DNA from: Terriglobia bacterium
Lineage (GTDB): Bacteria > Acidobacteriota > Terriglobia > UBA7540
Length of the DNA: 64,000 nucleotides
Direction: 5' to 3'
Assembly: GCA_030041095.1 (NCBI GenBank)
Contig: JASHON010000029.1
Location: forward strand, 47,558-111,557
The notes beneath the pieces are model-generated. The model saw only the letters and a program-made list of their open reading frames with translations. It ran no database searches and was not told the origin of the DNA. The position numbers were made by a program, and so were the translations under genes. Of this stretch, positions 44,956-54,818 are shown one piece after another (positions within the stretch are counted from its first letter, which is position 1; each line of letters starts with the position of its first letter).

Positions 44956-47802
44956 CTAAATGCGACCCTGCGGTTCACGCATACTTCCCAGGCTGGGAAG
45001 CTTGGCGCGGCGTAACAGATCCTGAAATGCCGGGTCCCAGCGAAGTGCGTCGAAGGCCGGGTCTACGTTCAGGAGCACCATCTTCGACGATCGCTCTTCA
45101 TTCGCTCGCTCAAGCCAGAACAGCGCACGCTCTGTGTCACGTAGCCCTGCATAGAGGCCGGCAAACGAATAGGCAGAAACGTACCTTACCTCCGCTATTT
45201 TCGTGAGATCCTCGAGAATCCTTGTCGCCTCGGCGCTCTTGCCCCAGAGTGCATATGCGTGCCCGAGTTCGGCCTGCATCACGGTGCTCTGCCCCTCCGC
45301 TTCAAGGGCCTTTTGCAGGTGCTCCACAGCGGCATCGAATCGGCCGAGTTGTTGCAAGCCAAGCCCCAGGAAATAGTGGGCGAGAGGAAACGTAGGCTCA
45401 ATTTCAAGGCCTTTTTGGCATTTCGGAACAACCTCGTCGTACCGTCGGGCGTAATAGGAGATGTAAGCATCCACACAGTGGAGCACTGCGGACAACGGGT
45501 CCAACTCGAGGGCCTGGCGAATTTCGCACGCCGCGGCTTCGAATTCTCCTAACCACGTCAGAAGCTCTGCATAGACCTGGCGGGCTCGCGGGTAGTTACG
45601 GTTGAGCTCGACCGCCCTTTCGAACTCTTCTTTGCCGGATTTCCAGTCGCCATCATAAATGACAAGGGCACAACCGAGAGGACAGTGTGCTTCGGCAAGT
45701 TGGTTGTCGATCTCGAGCGCTTTCATCGACCAAGCCGTCACCTTGGGGAAAGCGTCACACGGCCGGAGGTATCCCCAGAAACCGAGAGGCGTATAGGATT
45801 CCGCCAAGCCTGCGTAGGCCAGCGCATAGGTCGGGTCCGCTTCGATAGCTTGTTTGAAATACTCGATCCCCTTGCGAATGTTGTCCTCCGTCCGCTTGTT
45901 CCAAAAGAACCGGCCCTTGAGGTAAAGCTGGTACGCTTCACGGCTTTCGGTGGGGCGTTTGGCCAGCCGTTTCTTCTCTCGCCCTGTCAACTTCAACCGG
46001 AGGCTATCGGAGATTTCGCGGGTGATCTGCTCTTGGACGGTGAAGACATCCTGGACGCGCTGCTCGTAGTTCTTTCCCCACAGCCGTGAGCCGTCCATCG
46101 CGTCTACGAGTTCCGTGCCGATGATCAGACGGTCGCCGCGCTGGAGCACTCTCCCCGTTAGCACCGCCCGGACGTTCAGTTGCCGCCCGACCGCCAGCGG
46201 ATCGGTTGCCAGCCCTTTGTAACGGAAAACCGTGCTGCGCGCCATCACGCGGACTGCGGGGAATTCCGAAACGTTCTGAATGATGCTTTCCGTGATTCCG
46301 TCGCTGAAATATTCGGCGTCCGGATCGGAGCCCACGTTCTCAAACGGCAGCACAGCGAGTGAATCAAAGCTCTTGCGTGAGGAACGCGGCCGCGCGCGGG
46401 GCCCGATGACCGGGTCTGCCGCCATGTGGCCGGAGTCGATGTCCCGTTTAAGGCTTTTCAGATCGGAGAGCAAAACTGACACGTTCTGGTAACGCTCATT
46501 CCGTTCCTTTTCGAGCGCTCTGATGATAATGCGTTGCAGCTCCGCTGGAAGACCAGGGTTCAACTCAACTGGAGGGACCGGCGCGCGGTTAAGAATGGCA
46601 TCAAAGACGACGGCAGCAGTACCTCTTGGGAAAGCCGGCTTGCCCGTGGCCATCTCATAGAGCACTGTCCCATAACTGAATATATCGGTACGCGTATCGA
46701 CTGCGTCGCCGCACGCCTGTTCTGGTGACATGTAGCCCATGGTACCCATAATCATGCGCGGTTTGGTGAGCGGCCCTGGATCAGTCGCGGCAGTTGTGCT
46801 CTCACCGGCCCGCCCGGAGTCGGACGCGGGCGGAAACGCCAGCTTCGCCAAACCGAAGTCCAGAATCTTCACCTGACCGCGGCTCGTAACGAAAATATTC
46901 GCCGGTTTGATGTCGCGATGAATGATGCCCTTTTGGTGCGCTGCATCGAGTGCATCGGCAATTTGAATGGCGAGGTCAAGCAACGTTTCGAGTTTTAGAG
47001 GCGGCTTTATCTCGCCAGCGCGGTCCTGGCGGGGTAAACCTGCCTCTACATCGCCTGCGATGAAGTCCTTCAGCGTCTTGCCTTCCAGAAACTGCATGGC
47101 GATGAATGGCCGGTCTTCGTGCTCCCCGATTTCGTAAATGGTGCAGATGTTCGGGTGATCGAGGGCGGAGGCCGCCCGAGCTTCGCGCTGGAATCGCTCG
47201 AGTGCTTGTCGGTCTTGACTCAGCGCTTCGGGCAGGAACTTGAGGGCGACCGCGCGGTCCAGCTTGATGTCCTCAGCCTTGTACACCACCCCCATCCCGC
47301 CGCTGCCCACCAAGTCCAGAACCCGATAGTGTGAAACCTTCTTGCCCTTGAGATTCCCCAAAGCAACTGCGGAGCCTTGTGCGCTGTTGTTTTCGACGCC
47401 TCCTCCCAGCGCCTGCGCCAGTCCCGCACGCGGGACTCGCGCCACTTCCGGCCATTCAACCGGTACCATCCACCGATAGCCTCGCCGGGCCAGCGTTTCG
47501 ATGAAGTGAGGATTCTCGGCTGAGTCCTCTAGCGCTTGCCGCAGGTGATTCATGGCGGCACTGATGCTGTGCTCGAATTCAACAAGGGTGTCGTTAGGCC
47601 AAAGCCGCTGGCGGATCTCCTCGCGCGTCACCAGTTGTCCGGGACGCTCCAGGAGCATGGTAAGGATCAACAAAGGCTGTTCGGCAAGCCGGATGGTTTT
47701 TCGGCCGTTCGTGCCATCCAGCGGGTGCAGTTCACCGGCAAGAAGGTCGAGTTCGAAGTCTTCAAAGCGAATTGAGCCTCGGGAGCCCTCCAGTGCTGGC
47801 AT
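44956..47802 (-). CDS. Winged-helix / Ser-Thr kinase / TPR fusion protein
   Basis: 948 residues from the ATG preceded by AAGGTG; an ATG 12 codons upstream also exists. Residues about 10-110 form a CadC/OmpR-type winged helix ([18 protein letters not shown], then [18 protein letters not shown] [14 protein letters not shown] and [13 protein letters not shown]). A Hanks kinase follows: [35 protein letters not shown] and [13 protein letters not shown]. Then come a TolB-like strand ([30 protein letters not shown]) and at least six TPRs to the C-terminus. No membrane helix is evident, so it is probably cytoplasmic. DNA binding, phosphorylation and a protein-interaction tail are joined in one chain, a layout I associate with Acidobacteriota. 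Target genes are unknown. Confidence 0.88.
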   Translation of the reverse strand: MPALEGSRGSIRFEDFELDLLAGELHPLDGTNGRKTIRLAEQPLLILTMLLERPGQLVTREEIRQRLWPNDTLVEFEHSISAAMNHLRQALEDSAENPHFIETLARRGYRWMVPVEWPEVARVPRAGLAQALGGGVENNSAQGSAVALGNLKGKKVSHYRVLDLVGSGGMGVVYKAEDIKLDRAVALKFLPEALSQDRQALERFQREARAASALDHPNICTIYEIGEHEDRPFIAMQFLEGKTLKDFIAGDVEAGLPRQDRAGEIKPPLKLETLLDLAIQIADALDAAHQKGIIHRDIKPANIFVTSRGQVKILDFGLAKLAFPPASDSGRAGESTTAATDPGPLTKPRMIMGTMGYMSPEQACGDAVDTRTDIFSYGTVLYEMATGKPAFPRGTAAVVFDAILNRAPVPPVELNPGLPAELQRIIIRALEKERNERYQNVSVLLSDLKSLKRDIDSGHMAADPVIGPRARPRSSRKSFDSLAVLPFENVGSDPDAEYFSDGITESIIQNVSEFPAVRVMARSTVFRYKGLATDPLAVGRQLNVRAVLTGRVLQRGDRLIIGTELVDAMDGSRLWGKNYEQRVQDVFTVQEQITREISDSLRLKLTGREKKRLAKRPTESREAYQLYLKGRFFWNKRTEDNIRKGIEYFKQAIEADPTYALAYAGLAESYTPLGFWGYLRPCDAFPKVTAWSMKALEIDNQLAEAHCPLGCALVIYDGDWKSGKEEFERAVELNRNYPRARQVYAELLTWLGEFEAAACEIRQALELDPLSAVLHCVDAYISYYARRYDEVVPKCQKGLEIEPTFPLAHYFLGLGLQQLGRFDAAVEHLQKALEAEGQSTVMQAELGHAYALWGKSAEATRILEDLTKIAEVRYVSAYSFAGLYAGLRDTERALFWLERANEERSSKMVLLNVDPAFDALRWDPAFQDLLRRAKLPSLGSMREPQGRI

Positions 47803-47838
47803 GTCATTACACCTTGGGTTGTTCGCTGATTCTAGCAT

Positions 47839-48125
47839 TCACTTGAGGCTTTGACCAAGTGGTGGTGCCCACGCCGTCCGGCGCCCGGAAAACACGAAAC
47901 AACCCCTCACCCCCAGCCTCGCTCCCCGGGGGAGTGGGTGGCGAACGGAGGAATCTGGCCTGCGATCAGGAACTGCACACCACAGATTTTGGAATTCGCG
48001 TTTTGACTCCTTCCTGCTACATCATCTCGGCCGCCCGACGGATGTGAGCTTCGAACGGCGACGCGGAGTCTCACGAAACCGAAACGTCTGCTAAACGCGA
48101 AAAATTTCACCGTGCAAGTTGGGGG
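47839..48125. other. Intergenic interval before the PadR gene
   Basis: No gene is supported. Positions 47904-47940 are rich in C runs and can pair weakly (acccccagc with gctccccggggg). Beyond that I see nothing until the promoter at 48126. Confidence 0.4.
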
Positions 48126-48154
48126 TTGACAATTCTTCCCGAGAGTAGCAGAAT
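48126..48154 (+). promoter_or_regulatory. Promoter of the PadR gene
   Basis: TTGACA at 48126-48131 and CAGAAT at 48149-48154 are 17 bases apart, a good sigma-70-type pair. The likely transcription start near 48161 is 27 bases before the GTG start codon. PadR proteins usually repress their own promoter. Confidence 0.55.
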
Positions 48155-48187
48155 CCCCAACAGACTATCTATTGGAAGATTGACTTC

Positions 48188-48514
48188 GTGCCTAGAACTG
48201 AGATTCCGCCTGGAACGCTTGACATGATGGTCCTTAAAACGCTCGAACGGCGCGCCATGCACGGTTACGGCATTGCGCAGCGTATTAAGCAACTCTCGGA
48301 TGAGGTTTTCGAGGTTGAGGAAGGCTCGCTTTATCCGGCGCTACAGCGAATGCTGATCAAGGGCTGGGTAAAAGCAGAGTGGCGGCCGTCGGAAAACAAT
48401 CGGCGTTCGCGATATTACTGGCTCACCGCTTCCGGCAAGAAACAGCTTGGTGCGGAGCTTTCAGAATTTGCCCGCGTGATGCAGGCGATCAAGCAGGTTA
48501 TCCAGACGGCGTAG
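48188..48514 (+). CDS. PadR-family transcriptional regulator
   Basis: 108 residues from GTG. It has the standard PadR winged helix: GTLDMMVLKTLERRAMHGYGIAQRI, then FEVEEGSLYPALQRMLIKGWVKAEW, and RRSRYYWLTASGKKQL for the wing. The short C-terminal helix forms the dimer. In this phylum such genes precede large MacB/FtsX-type permeases, as here: the permease gene begins 147 bases downstream. The regulator probably responds to an exported lipophilic compound and controls that transporter. Confidence 0.93.
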   Translation: MPRTEIPPGTLDMMVLKTLERRAMHGYGIAQRIKQLSDEVFEVEEGSLYPALQRMLIKGWVKAEWRPSENNRRSRYYWLTASGKKQLGAELSEFARVMQAIKQVIQTA

Positions 48515-48661
48515 AAAAGCAGAGACGAGAGGCAAGAGACGAGTGGCGAGCAAGAGGCAAGCCATCAGCTTTCAGCGATCAGCAAAAACTACGCTGTCCC
48601 CTAATGGCTCGCTGGCCGCCGAATGCTGACTGTTGACCGCTTTCCTTAGCGGAGGCGAAAC

Positions 48662-51310
48662 ATGGACTGGCCAGGCGAAGCTTGGCGGCGATTCTCGTTC
48701 TTCTTCCGGCGCGGGCAGTTTCAGCGCGATCTGAGAGAAGAAATGGCCGACCATGTGCGAATGAAGACAAACGATCTTCATGAACAAGGAATGCCGTCGG
48801 ACGACGCCCGCCTCGCAGCGAGGCGGGAGTTTGGCAACGCGCTTCTTCTGCGCGAGCGAAGCCGAGATGCATGGGGCCTCGCTTGGCTTGAAACCCTCCT
48901 CCAGGACCTCCGCTACGGTCTGCGCCAGCTCCGCCGCAATCCTGGCTTCACCGCTATGGCGATCTTGACGCTGGCCTTCGGGATCGGTGCGAACGTGGCG
49001 GTGTTTAGCCTGCTTGATGCTGTACTGCTGCACCCGCTTCCATACTCGCACGCCGACCGGCTCTTCAGATTGTTTGCCACAGATGCGAAGCACCACTGGC
49101 CGATGGTGTCAACATCGTACCCTGATTTTCAAGACTGGAAGCAACAGAGCCGGACGTTTGAGGCGATGGCCGCTTACTACCAACAAGACGTCAACCTGAC
49201 GGGCACGGCCGAGCCGGAACGGTTGAGAGCTCTGTTCTGCACCCCTGGACTTCTTCTGCTTTTGGGAACTCGTCTAGCGATTGGCCGTGATTTCGGTGCG
49301 AACGACGGCCGACGAGCTGCCGTACTGAGTTACGGGCTGTGGCAGCGCCGATTCGCAGCCAATCCTGCAATTGTAAGCAAATCCATCCACTTGGACGGTT
49401 GGGCGTACACGGTGCTCGGAGTCTTGCCGCCGCACTTCTATTTCCCGCCGCATGAGTATGAGGGTGAACTTACGCCCCAGATCTTTTTACCTGCCATCCC
49501 GAACGTGGGTCGGGCGTGGAATTACGTGCGTGCGATCGGACGGCTTGCGCCAGGAGTAACGCGGCAGCAGGCACAGGCGGAAATGAACGGCATCGCCGCG
49601 CGGCTGGCGCAAGCCAATCCAAATGCGGACCATGGCCCGGAAATCCGGCTCGGTTGGATTCCTGAGGTTGCCGCTTCCAGTGTGAGCCAAACAGCATGGC
49701 TCTTATTTGGCGCCGCTGCGTTCGTGCTGCTCATTGCGTGCGCCAACGCTGCCAACCTTTTGCTTGTGCGCGACGCCGCTCGTGAGCAAGAGATCGCAGT
49801 TCGCAGTGCACTGGGGGCGACGCAGTCAAGAATTGTGCGCCAATTGCTCACCGAAAGCGCCCTCCTGACCGTCTTTGGCGGAGCGCTCGGAATCGAGCTC
49901 GCGGATCGTGTGCTTCCCTTGTTGGCCATTGCCGTACCTGCGAACAGCATGTTCTTCACGCGCGTCCACGATGTTGGAGTCCACCTGAACTCGGCGGTGC
50001 TCGCCTTCGGTGTGTTCTCGACTGCGCTTTCTGCTGTCATGTTCGGTGTTTTGCCGGCATGGAGAGCAACTCGGCCTATGCGCGCCTCGCGAACTACGCA
50101 TCACGCCGGCCGACTCCGCGGCGCCTTCATCGCCCTCGAAGTCGCATTATCCTTCGTCTTGCTTACCGGTGCCGGACTAATGATGAAAAGCTTGATTCGG
50201 CTGAGGGATGTTAACGTCGGTTTTCGCACGCGGGGACTGCTGACCATGGATGTCAGTCTATCAGGGAAAAAATATTCTTCTCCAGAGGAACAGGCAGCCT
50301 TCTTTGGGCAGGTGCTGACACGTTTGCAATTGTTGCCCGCTGTGCGGTTCGCGGCTGCGGTTATGAATCTGCCACTGACCCGAAGTGACACGCGGAACAG
50401 ATTTGAGATTCCGGGAGCGCATGCGATACGAGGGTCCGCTGACCGTGATGCTGTGAGCACCGATTACTTCCACACCATGGGAATACCCCTGCTGAGCGGG
50501 AGAGAGATTTTGGACTCTGACTCAGCACGCACGCCGTTGGTCGGTGTCATCAGTCGGCGCATGGCGCAAAGGTATTGGCCGCATCAGGATCCTGTCGGCG
50601 CAAGCATCGTTGTGTCCCGTCCCACGACTGCGACAACACCTAAAGGGACAATTGTGCACACGAAGCCTCAACAGTTGACGATTGTGGGAGTAGTAGGTGA
50701 TGTGCGGCAACTGGGGCTGGATGTACCTCCTGAAGCTGAGCTCTACGTGCCGTATTCCCAATGGCCGTCCAAGGAAATGTCCTTGGTTGTCCGCACCGAC
50801 GCCGAAGCTTCAATGTCAATCCGCTTGGTCGAAAAAGCTGTTTGGAGCGTTGACCCAGATCAGCCTGTCACCGCCGTCAAGACCATGGATCAATGGGTGT
50901 CCAAGGAAGCAGCCTCCAGACGCTTTGTGCTGCAACTGATCGGCGTTTTCGGCCTGATCGCCATCGTATTGGCCGGAGTGGGAATCTATGGCGTCGTTTC
51001 ATATTGGGCCCGGCAGCGCGAGCACGAGATCGGCATCCGAATGGCGCTGGGAGCACAACGAATAGATGTCCTCAGGCTCGTGGTCGTTCAGGGATTGCGG
51101 CAGGCGCTTATTGGGATAGGAATTGGCCTGGCCGGAGCGCTGGCACTGACGAGGTTTCTGTCAAGTGTGCTCTTTCACGTCAAGCCCACGGACCCGCTTA
51201 CGTTTGTGGCAGTGTCCCTGTTCCTCACCGGCGTTGCGCTGCTCGCGTGCTGGATTCCCGCCAGGCCCGCGGCCAAAGTCGATCCGATGGTCGCCCTGCG
51301 CCACGAATAG
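48662..51310 (+). CDS. ADOP-type ABC transporter permease (MacB_PCD/FtsX duplicated)
   Basis: 882 residues. An N-terminal cytoplasmic part with RQFQRDLREEMADHV-like RDLREEMADHVRMKT and DDARLAARREFGN is found in acidobacterial duplicated orphan permeases. Then come two MacB periplasmic core/FtsX units: GLRQLRRNPGFTAMAILTLAFGIGANVAVFSLLDAVLL begins the first, and LRGAFIALEVALSFVLLTGAGLMMKS the second. Each ends with four helices in all; the last block is EIGIRMALGAQRIDVLRLVVVQG and ALLACWIPARPAAKVDPMVALRHE. These permeases lack their own ATPase in the operon. Likely they extrude macrolides, lipoproteins or signalling lipids. GGAGGCGAAAC precedes the ATG. Confidence 0.93.
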   Translation: MDWPGEAWRRFSFFFRRGQFQRDLREEMADHVRMKTNDLHEQGMPSDDARLAARREFGNALLLRERSRDAWGLAWLETLLQDLRYGLRQLRRNPGFTAMAILTLAFGIGANVAVFSLLDAVLLHPLPYSHADRLFRLFATDAKHHWPMVSTSYPDFQDWKQQSRTFEAMAAYYQQDVNLTGTAEPERLRALFCTPGLLLLLGTRLAIGRDFGANDGRRAAVLSYGLWQRRFAANPAIVSKSIHLDGWAYTVLGVLPPHFYFPPHEYEGELTPQIFLPAIPNVGRAWNYVRAIGRLAPGVTRQQAQAEMNGIAARLAQANPNADHGPEIRLGWIPEVAASSVSQTAWLLFGAAAFVLLIACANAANLLLVRDAAREQEIAVRSALGATQSRIVRQLLTESALLTVFGGALGIELADRVLPLLAIAVPANSMFFTRVHDVGVHLNSAVLAFGVFSTALSAVMFGVLPAWRATRPMRASRTTHHAGRLRGAFIALEVALSFVLLTGAGLMMKSLIRLRDVNVGFRTRGLLTMDVSLSGKKYSSPEEQAAFFGQVLTRLQLLPAVRFAAAVMNLPLTRSDTRNRFEIPGAHAIRGSADRDAVSTDYFHTMGIPLLSGREILDSDSARTPLVGVISRRMAQRYWPHQDPVGASIVVSRPTTATTPKGTIVHTKPQQLTIVGVVGDVRQLGLDVPPEAELYVPYSQWPSKEMSLVVRTDAEASMSIRLVEKAVWSVDPDQPVTAVKTMDQWVSKEAASRRFVLQLIGVFGLIAIVLAGVGIYGVVSYWARQREHEIGIRMALGAQRIDVLRLVVVQGLRQALIGIGIGLAGALALTRFLSSVLFHVKPTDPLTFVAVSLFLTGVALLACWIPARPAAKVDPMVALRHE

Positions 51311-51646
51311 CCGGTTTAACCCTATAGCCGTAGTTATCACGAACGGAATAACGGCCCGAGACCGGTCAAGGCGCTTGGTACGGCTCGGCCGCCAGTTTCT
51401 ACATTCTTGGATTGATCGAAGTGGCGTCGTATCAGGGCATGACTTCAGTCATGCCGCAAAGATGCTGAAGGAGAGAGGGCTTTAGCCCCTGCTTCTCTTG
51501 CGCAAGGTCAGCGTCGAGCATCACCTTCTGACTGCGTATGAGGTAAACTCGAACGGCACGCGAAGCACCCTATATAATCCTTTCGGCCAAACTAATTGGA
51601 CAGACTCGTAAGTATCGGGAGCATGGCCTTGCGCCGGGAGCCTACG
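51311..51646. other. Intergenic interval with a dispersed repeat
   Basis: No gene is seen. The copy of the dispersed repeat at 51394-51458 includes the hairpin gcatgacttcagtcatgc. TATAAT at 51573-51578 is a plausible -10 for the DHFR-like gene, without a good -35. Confidence 0.45.
51394..51458 (+). repeat. Dispersed repeat, copy B
   Basis: It matches 37006-37070 with a few changes: the gtttctacatt start, the attgatcgaag core and the atgacttcagtcatgc hairpin. Confidence 0.7.
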
Positions 51647-52240
51647 ATGGCGAAGCTGATCTACATCATAAACATGTCGCTCGACGGCTACGTTGCGGAC
51701 AAAGATGGCAGCTTCGACTGGACCCAGCCGGACGAAGAAGAATTCTCCTTCATCAAGGAACTCTTACGCCCGGTCGGTACCTATCTCTACGGACGCCGCA
51801 TGTACGAGGTGATGGCCGTCTGGCAGACCATGGAGACGGGTGATCGGCCGTCCGTCTTTGCGGACTGGGATGATTCGACTTGGCAGGATTTCGCGAATAT
51901 CTGGCGTGCCGCAGACAAGATAGTTTATTCCAAAACTCTGAAGGTTGCCTCCACTCCTAAAACGCGTATTGAGCGATGTTTCGAGGCTGAGGCAGTCGAG
52001 CGGATGAAAGCCACGGCGGCCGCGGACCTGGCAGTGGGCGGCCCTACGCTCGCTGCCCACGCGTTCAACGCCGGCCTGGTAGACGTTTGTCACCTGTTCG
52101 TTGCACCAATCATTGTGGGGGAAGGAAATCGTGCCTTCCCGAGCGGCGTCCGCTTTGGCCTGGCACTCCAGGACGAACGTCGCTTTCGTAACGGGATGGT
52201 TTACCTGCACTACCGATCAGCAACAAGCCAAGGTGCGTAG
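51647..52240 (+). CDS. Dihydrofolate-reductase-family protein (RibD C-terminal-like)
   Basis: 197 residues from the ATG seven bases after GGGAG; the frame opens 17 codons earlier. It has the DHFR/RibD_C fold: KLIYIINMSLDGYVADKDG, then LYGRRMYEVMAVW, a central KIVYSKTL and the NADPH-site DLAVGGPTLAAHAFNAGLVDVCHLFVAPIIVGEGNRAFPS, ending with RNGMVYLHY. Many bacteria carry such reductases with an unknown pteridine- or pyrimidine-like substrate; true folate reduction is doubtful because several DHFR residues are lacking. It faces an SDR gene across a hairpin that may end both transcripts. Confidence 0.9.
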   Translation: MAKLIYIINMSLDGYVADKDGSFDWTQPDEEEFSFIKELLRPVGTYLYGRRMYEVMAVWQTMETGDRPSVFADWDDSTWQDFANIWRAADKIVYSKTLKVASTPKTRIERCFEAEAVERMKATAAADLAVGGPTLAAHAFNAGLVDVCHLFVAPIIVGEGNRAFPSGVRFGLALQDERRFRNGMVYLHYRSATSQGA

Positions 52241-52305
52241 CCCGGCTCGCAGCCGACCCGCCTTGCGACATCTGCTCTCCCCAACGCCTCCGCGCGAATG
52301 ACGCA

Positions 52306-52330
52306 CTACACGGAAACTACTTCCGTGTAG
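52306..52330. terminator. Perfect hairpin between converging genes
   Basis: CTACACGGAA (52306-52315) and TTCCGTGTAG (52321-52330) form a perfect 10-base stem with a five-base loop, between the DHFR-like gene on plus and the SDR gene on minus. No long T run follows either side, so termination efficiency is uncertain. Confidence 0.5.
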
Positions 52331-52457
52331 TCGACCATACGGGAATCATAAATACTGCCTATCTCGTGCGACCCCAGGCTGGTGAGAAACGCAGGCGTCG
52401 CACGTAGAGTAGGTCGGTAAGCGACTCGGCGATGATGCACTCACCGAGATTCGCCTT

Positions 52458-53192
52458 TCAGATGGCCGACATGCCGCCGTCGACGGACAACTCCACCCCA
52501 TTCACGAAGCTCGAATCGTCTGAAGCAAGAAACAGCGCGACCGTCGCAATTTCCTCAGGGCGACCCATCTTTCCCCGCGGGATCAGGGATTCGAACGTCC
52601 GCTTCGCCTCCTCGGTGAGAACTTGGTCTTGCATCGGTGTGGCGATCGGCCCCGGGCTCAGCACGTTCACCCGGATATTCCTGCCCTTCAGTTCGTTGAG
52701 CCACGTGCGTGCGAATGAGCGCAATGCCGCCTTGCTCGCCGAATACACGCCGAAACCAGGAAAACCTCTCACCGAAGCGACTGACCCGGTCATGAAGATC
52801 GATTCGCCATCGTTGAACAGCGGCAACGCCTTCTGAACCGCAAACAGCGTACCGCGCGTATTCAGGCCGAAGGCCGCATCGAAGTGCTGCTCGGTAATCT
52901 CGCCCAGTTTGGCGGCTTCGCCCCTGCCGGCGCTCGCGAACAGGACGTCGATCTTGCCCTTTTCCCGTTTGACTGTTTCGAACAGGCGGTCGAGGTCGTC
53001 GAGATTGGCCGCGTCGCCGCGCACGCCGGTCACGTTCCGGCCAATCAGCTTAACGGCCTCGTCGAGCGCCTCCTGCCTCCGGCCCGTGATGAAAACGTAG
53101 GCGCCTTCTTCAACAAACAACTTGGCAGTGGCCAGCGCCATGCCGCTCGAACCACCCGTGATGACTGCAACCTTACCCTCAAGCTTTCCCAT
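52458..53192 (-). CDS. Short-chain dehydrogenase/reductase
   Basis: 244 residues from the ATG preceded by AAAGGAG. The classical SDR features are present: the coenzyme turn VAVITGGSSGMALATAKLF (TGxxxGMxxA), FASAGRGEA in place of the usual NNAG, the active-site VYSASKAALRSFARTW (Tyr and Lys) and LSPGPIATPM. The glycine-rich turn together with GRRQEALDEAV suggests NADP. The gene is divergent from a TetR regulator gene whose product probably represses it; the pair is a common aldehyde- or quinone-stress module. Substrate unknown. Confidence 0.92.
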   Translation of the reverse strand: MGKLEGKVAVITGGSSGMALATAKLFVEEGAYVFITGRRQEALDEAVKLIGRNVTGVRGDAANLDDLDRLFETVKREKGKIDVLFASAGRGEAAKLGEITEQHFDAAFGLNTRGTLFAVQKALPLFNDGESIFMTGSVASVRGFPGFGVYSASKAALRSFARTWLNELKGRNIRVNVLSPGPIATPMQDQVLTEEAKRTFESLIPRGKMGRPEEIATVALFLASDDSSFVNGVELSVDGGMSAI

Positions 53193-53345
53193 AATTGCTC
53201 CTTTCGTGAATTGAAACTGCCATTGCACCGGATTTCAACCTTGCGTGGTCCCTCCGGGTAATCTGGAACACTCATTACAGATGTCGCGAGGGGTGCATCG
53301 GTTACAAGATTTTGGAGTCTAATAGGAAGAGTGACAGGCAAACGC

Positions 53346-53948
53346 ATGAAAACAGGGAACAGAAAGACGGGACGACCGATCAACTTCGATAGAGACGCGG
53401 CACTGGAAGCTGCAATGCTCCTCTTTTGGGAGCGAGGCTATGAGGGCACTTCTATAGCCGACCTTACGCAAGCGATGGGTCTAAATCCGTCAAGCATCTA
53501 CGCGGCCTTCGGCGATAAACACGCCTTGTTCCAGCTCGCGGTAGAGCGTTATATGGAGCAGCGAGCGATCTACACAGGTAAGGCCCTGCAGGAACCGACA
53601 CTCGAAAAGTTCATTCGTGCGCTCTTCTCAAACACGGTTGCGTTCCTCACCGCGCCCGGCCATCCGCCCACCTGCATGACGCTGGCGGGGGCGGTGGGCT
53701 GCAGCCTGGACGCTACGCCAGCCAGAGATCTCATGACGGAGATTCGTAAACAGAATCAAGTCGCCTTAAGGGACCGCCTTCTAAAAGCGCGGAAGAGCGG
53801 AGAGTTGCCGAAGGGCATCAATGTGGACGACTACACCCGGTATCTGTCGACGATAATCGCCGGTCTATCCATCCAGGCAGCCAATGGTTCAACGAAGGCG
53901 GAACTCAACCGGACCGCGCAGATGGCCCTGCAGCATTTGGGGTACTGA
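53346..53948 (+). CDS. TetR-family transcriptional regulator
   Basis: 200 residues from ATG; a GTG five codons earlier is possible. The N-terminal helix-turn-helix is standard: RPINFDRDAALEAAMLLFWERGYEGTSIADLTQAMGLNPSSIYAAFGDKHALF. The C-terminal ligand domain resembles the AefR/YxaF group, with CMTLAGAVGC and LSTIIAGLSIQAANGSTKAELNRTAQMAL. It is divergent from an SDR gene with 153 bases between the starts, so it likely represses that gene and itself in response to a small electrophile. Confidence 0.93.
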   Translation: MKTGNRKTGRPINFDRDAALEAAMLLFWERGYEGTSIADLTQAMGLNPSSIYAAFGDKHALFQLAVERYMEQRAIYTGKALQEPTLEKFIRALFSNTVAFLTAPGHPPTCMTLAGAVGCSLDATPARDLMTEIRKQNQVALRDRLLKARKSGELPKGINVDDYTRYLSTIIAGLSIQAANGSTKAELNRTAQMALQHLGY

Positions 53949-54169
53949 ACCTTGTTGTTGCCGCTGGGGCTGCTTTCCCGCACACCTCATGCAAACGGTC
54001 TGCTCCCTCTCAGCGGTGGCTGCTAACAAGAACACGAGTTGTGAGCATTTCTGTGAAAGGCACAGTGGGTACATAAGTCGGCTTTGTGAATCGATCGCAG
54101 AGGCTCCCGGATAACGCACTCGGAAGTTGTTCCGGAAACCTCGACCGGCAACCCGTCCCGCTCAGCCAT

Positions 54170-54484
54170 GGCTTGGCTGAAAGCGGTTACCTTCGTCTGG
54201 TTTCCACTCGTGCCGTGCCATCTTCCACCGTCATGAATCCCGCCCAATAGAACGGCGTCGCCTGTGCACGATGCTCCTTCCGCAAGCCCGGTTTCGCGTT
54301 GCGCAGCGCATCACCTTCTTCCTGGCCGGCTGCGAGATTTCGGCAGAAGCCTCCCGCCGGTCGCACAAATATCGGAGATAGGGTCACCCGCAGAATCCGG
54401 GCATCGACGAAGCTGGTTACGTTAGACCCCGTATCGATCACCACCTGATAGACCTTACGCTGGGCGGGAAGCTTGCAAAGAAGC
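54170..54484 (-). pseudogene. Chimeric relic: retropepsin fragment joined to a CHAT-protease tail
   Basis: A minus-strand frame carries KVYQVVIDTGSNVTSFVDAR, the active-site segment of a retropepsin-like protease. It is nearly identical to the intact gene at 55419-55745, but breaks off after LRVTLS. It then continues as DALRNAKPGLRKEHRAQA followed by PFYWAGFMTVEDG, which looks like the C-terminal end of a CHAT (caspase-like) domain. No complete domain remains, so it is a relic of two genes. The shared DNA is 103 bases long. Confidence 0.5.
54382..54484. repeat. 103-base direct repeat, left copy
   Basis: It matches 55599-55701 with three mismatches when read base by base. It encodes the active-site part of the retropepsin-like protein. 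The copies flank the BrnT/BrnA module. Confidence 0.85.
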
Positions 54485-54605
54485 GGACGTTTGTCGAGGC
54501 GCGTCTCTGCGCCTGCGTCAACATCACATCGCCGGTCCAATCCCTCTATCGCTGGCCGGTGAAGGTGACGAGCGGCCGCGAATACCTTCTCATCATCAAG
54601 AGCAC

Positions 54606-54683
54606 GCGTAGCGCAGACCACCAGGGTTGCAGCGGGCGACGCCGAAGAGACGCGGACCACACATTCGGTGGTCCGCGCTACGC
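54606..54683. repeat. Inverted repeat with 17-base arms
   Basis: gcgtagcgcagaccacc at 54606-54622 and ggtggtccgcgctacgc at 54667-54683 pair with one mismatch around a 44-base loop. A structure of this size between a pseudogene and a toxin-antitoxin module may be a repeat element or the remains of a mobile-element end. Confidence 0.6.
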
Positions 54684-54783
54684 TTGCTCCGTCAGCCGGC
54701 ACTTGACCGCTGGTCAGAGGTACGATGAGCCGACGAAGTGAGCCACGCGCCCACGAGTCGCGTGCGACGCCATCATCATCGGA

Positions 54784-54812
54784 TTGACGTAGCTACATCA
54801 CGTACCTACACT
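54784..54812 (+). promoter_or_regulatory. Promoter of brnTA
   Basis: TTGACG at 54784-54789 and TACACT at 54807-54812 are 17 bases apart. The brnT ATG begins seven bases after the -10 box, so the transcript would be leaderless or nearly so. The spacer carries GTAG/CTAC-type symmetric elements that could be the BrnA operator. Confidence 0.5.
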
Positions 54813-54818
54813 ACTTCT

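Noticed and set aside
54606..54683. Terminal inverted repeats of an IS around a lost transposase
   Set aside because: Arms are only 44 bases apart and nothing between them codes, so it is treated as a repeat or hairpin.
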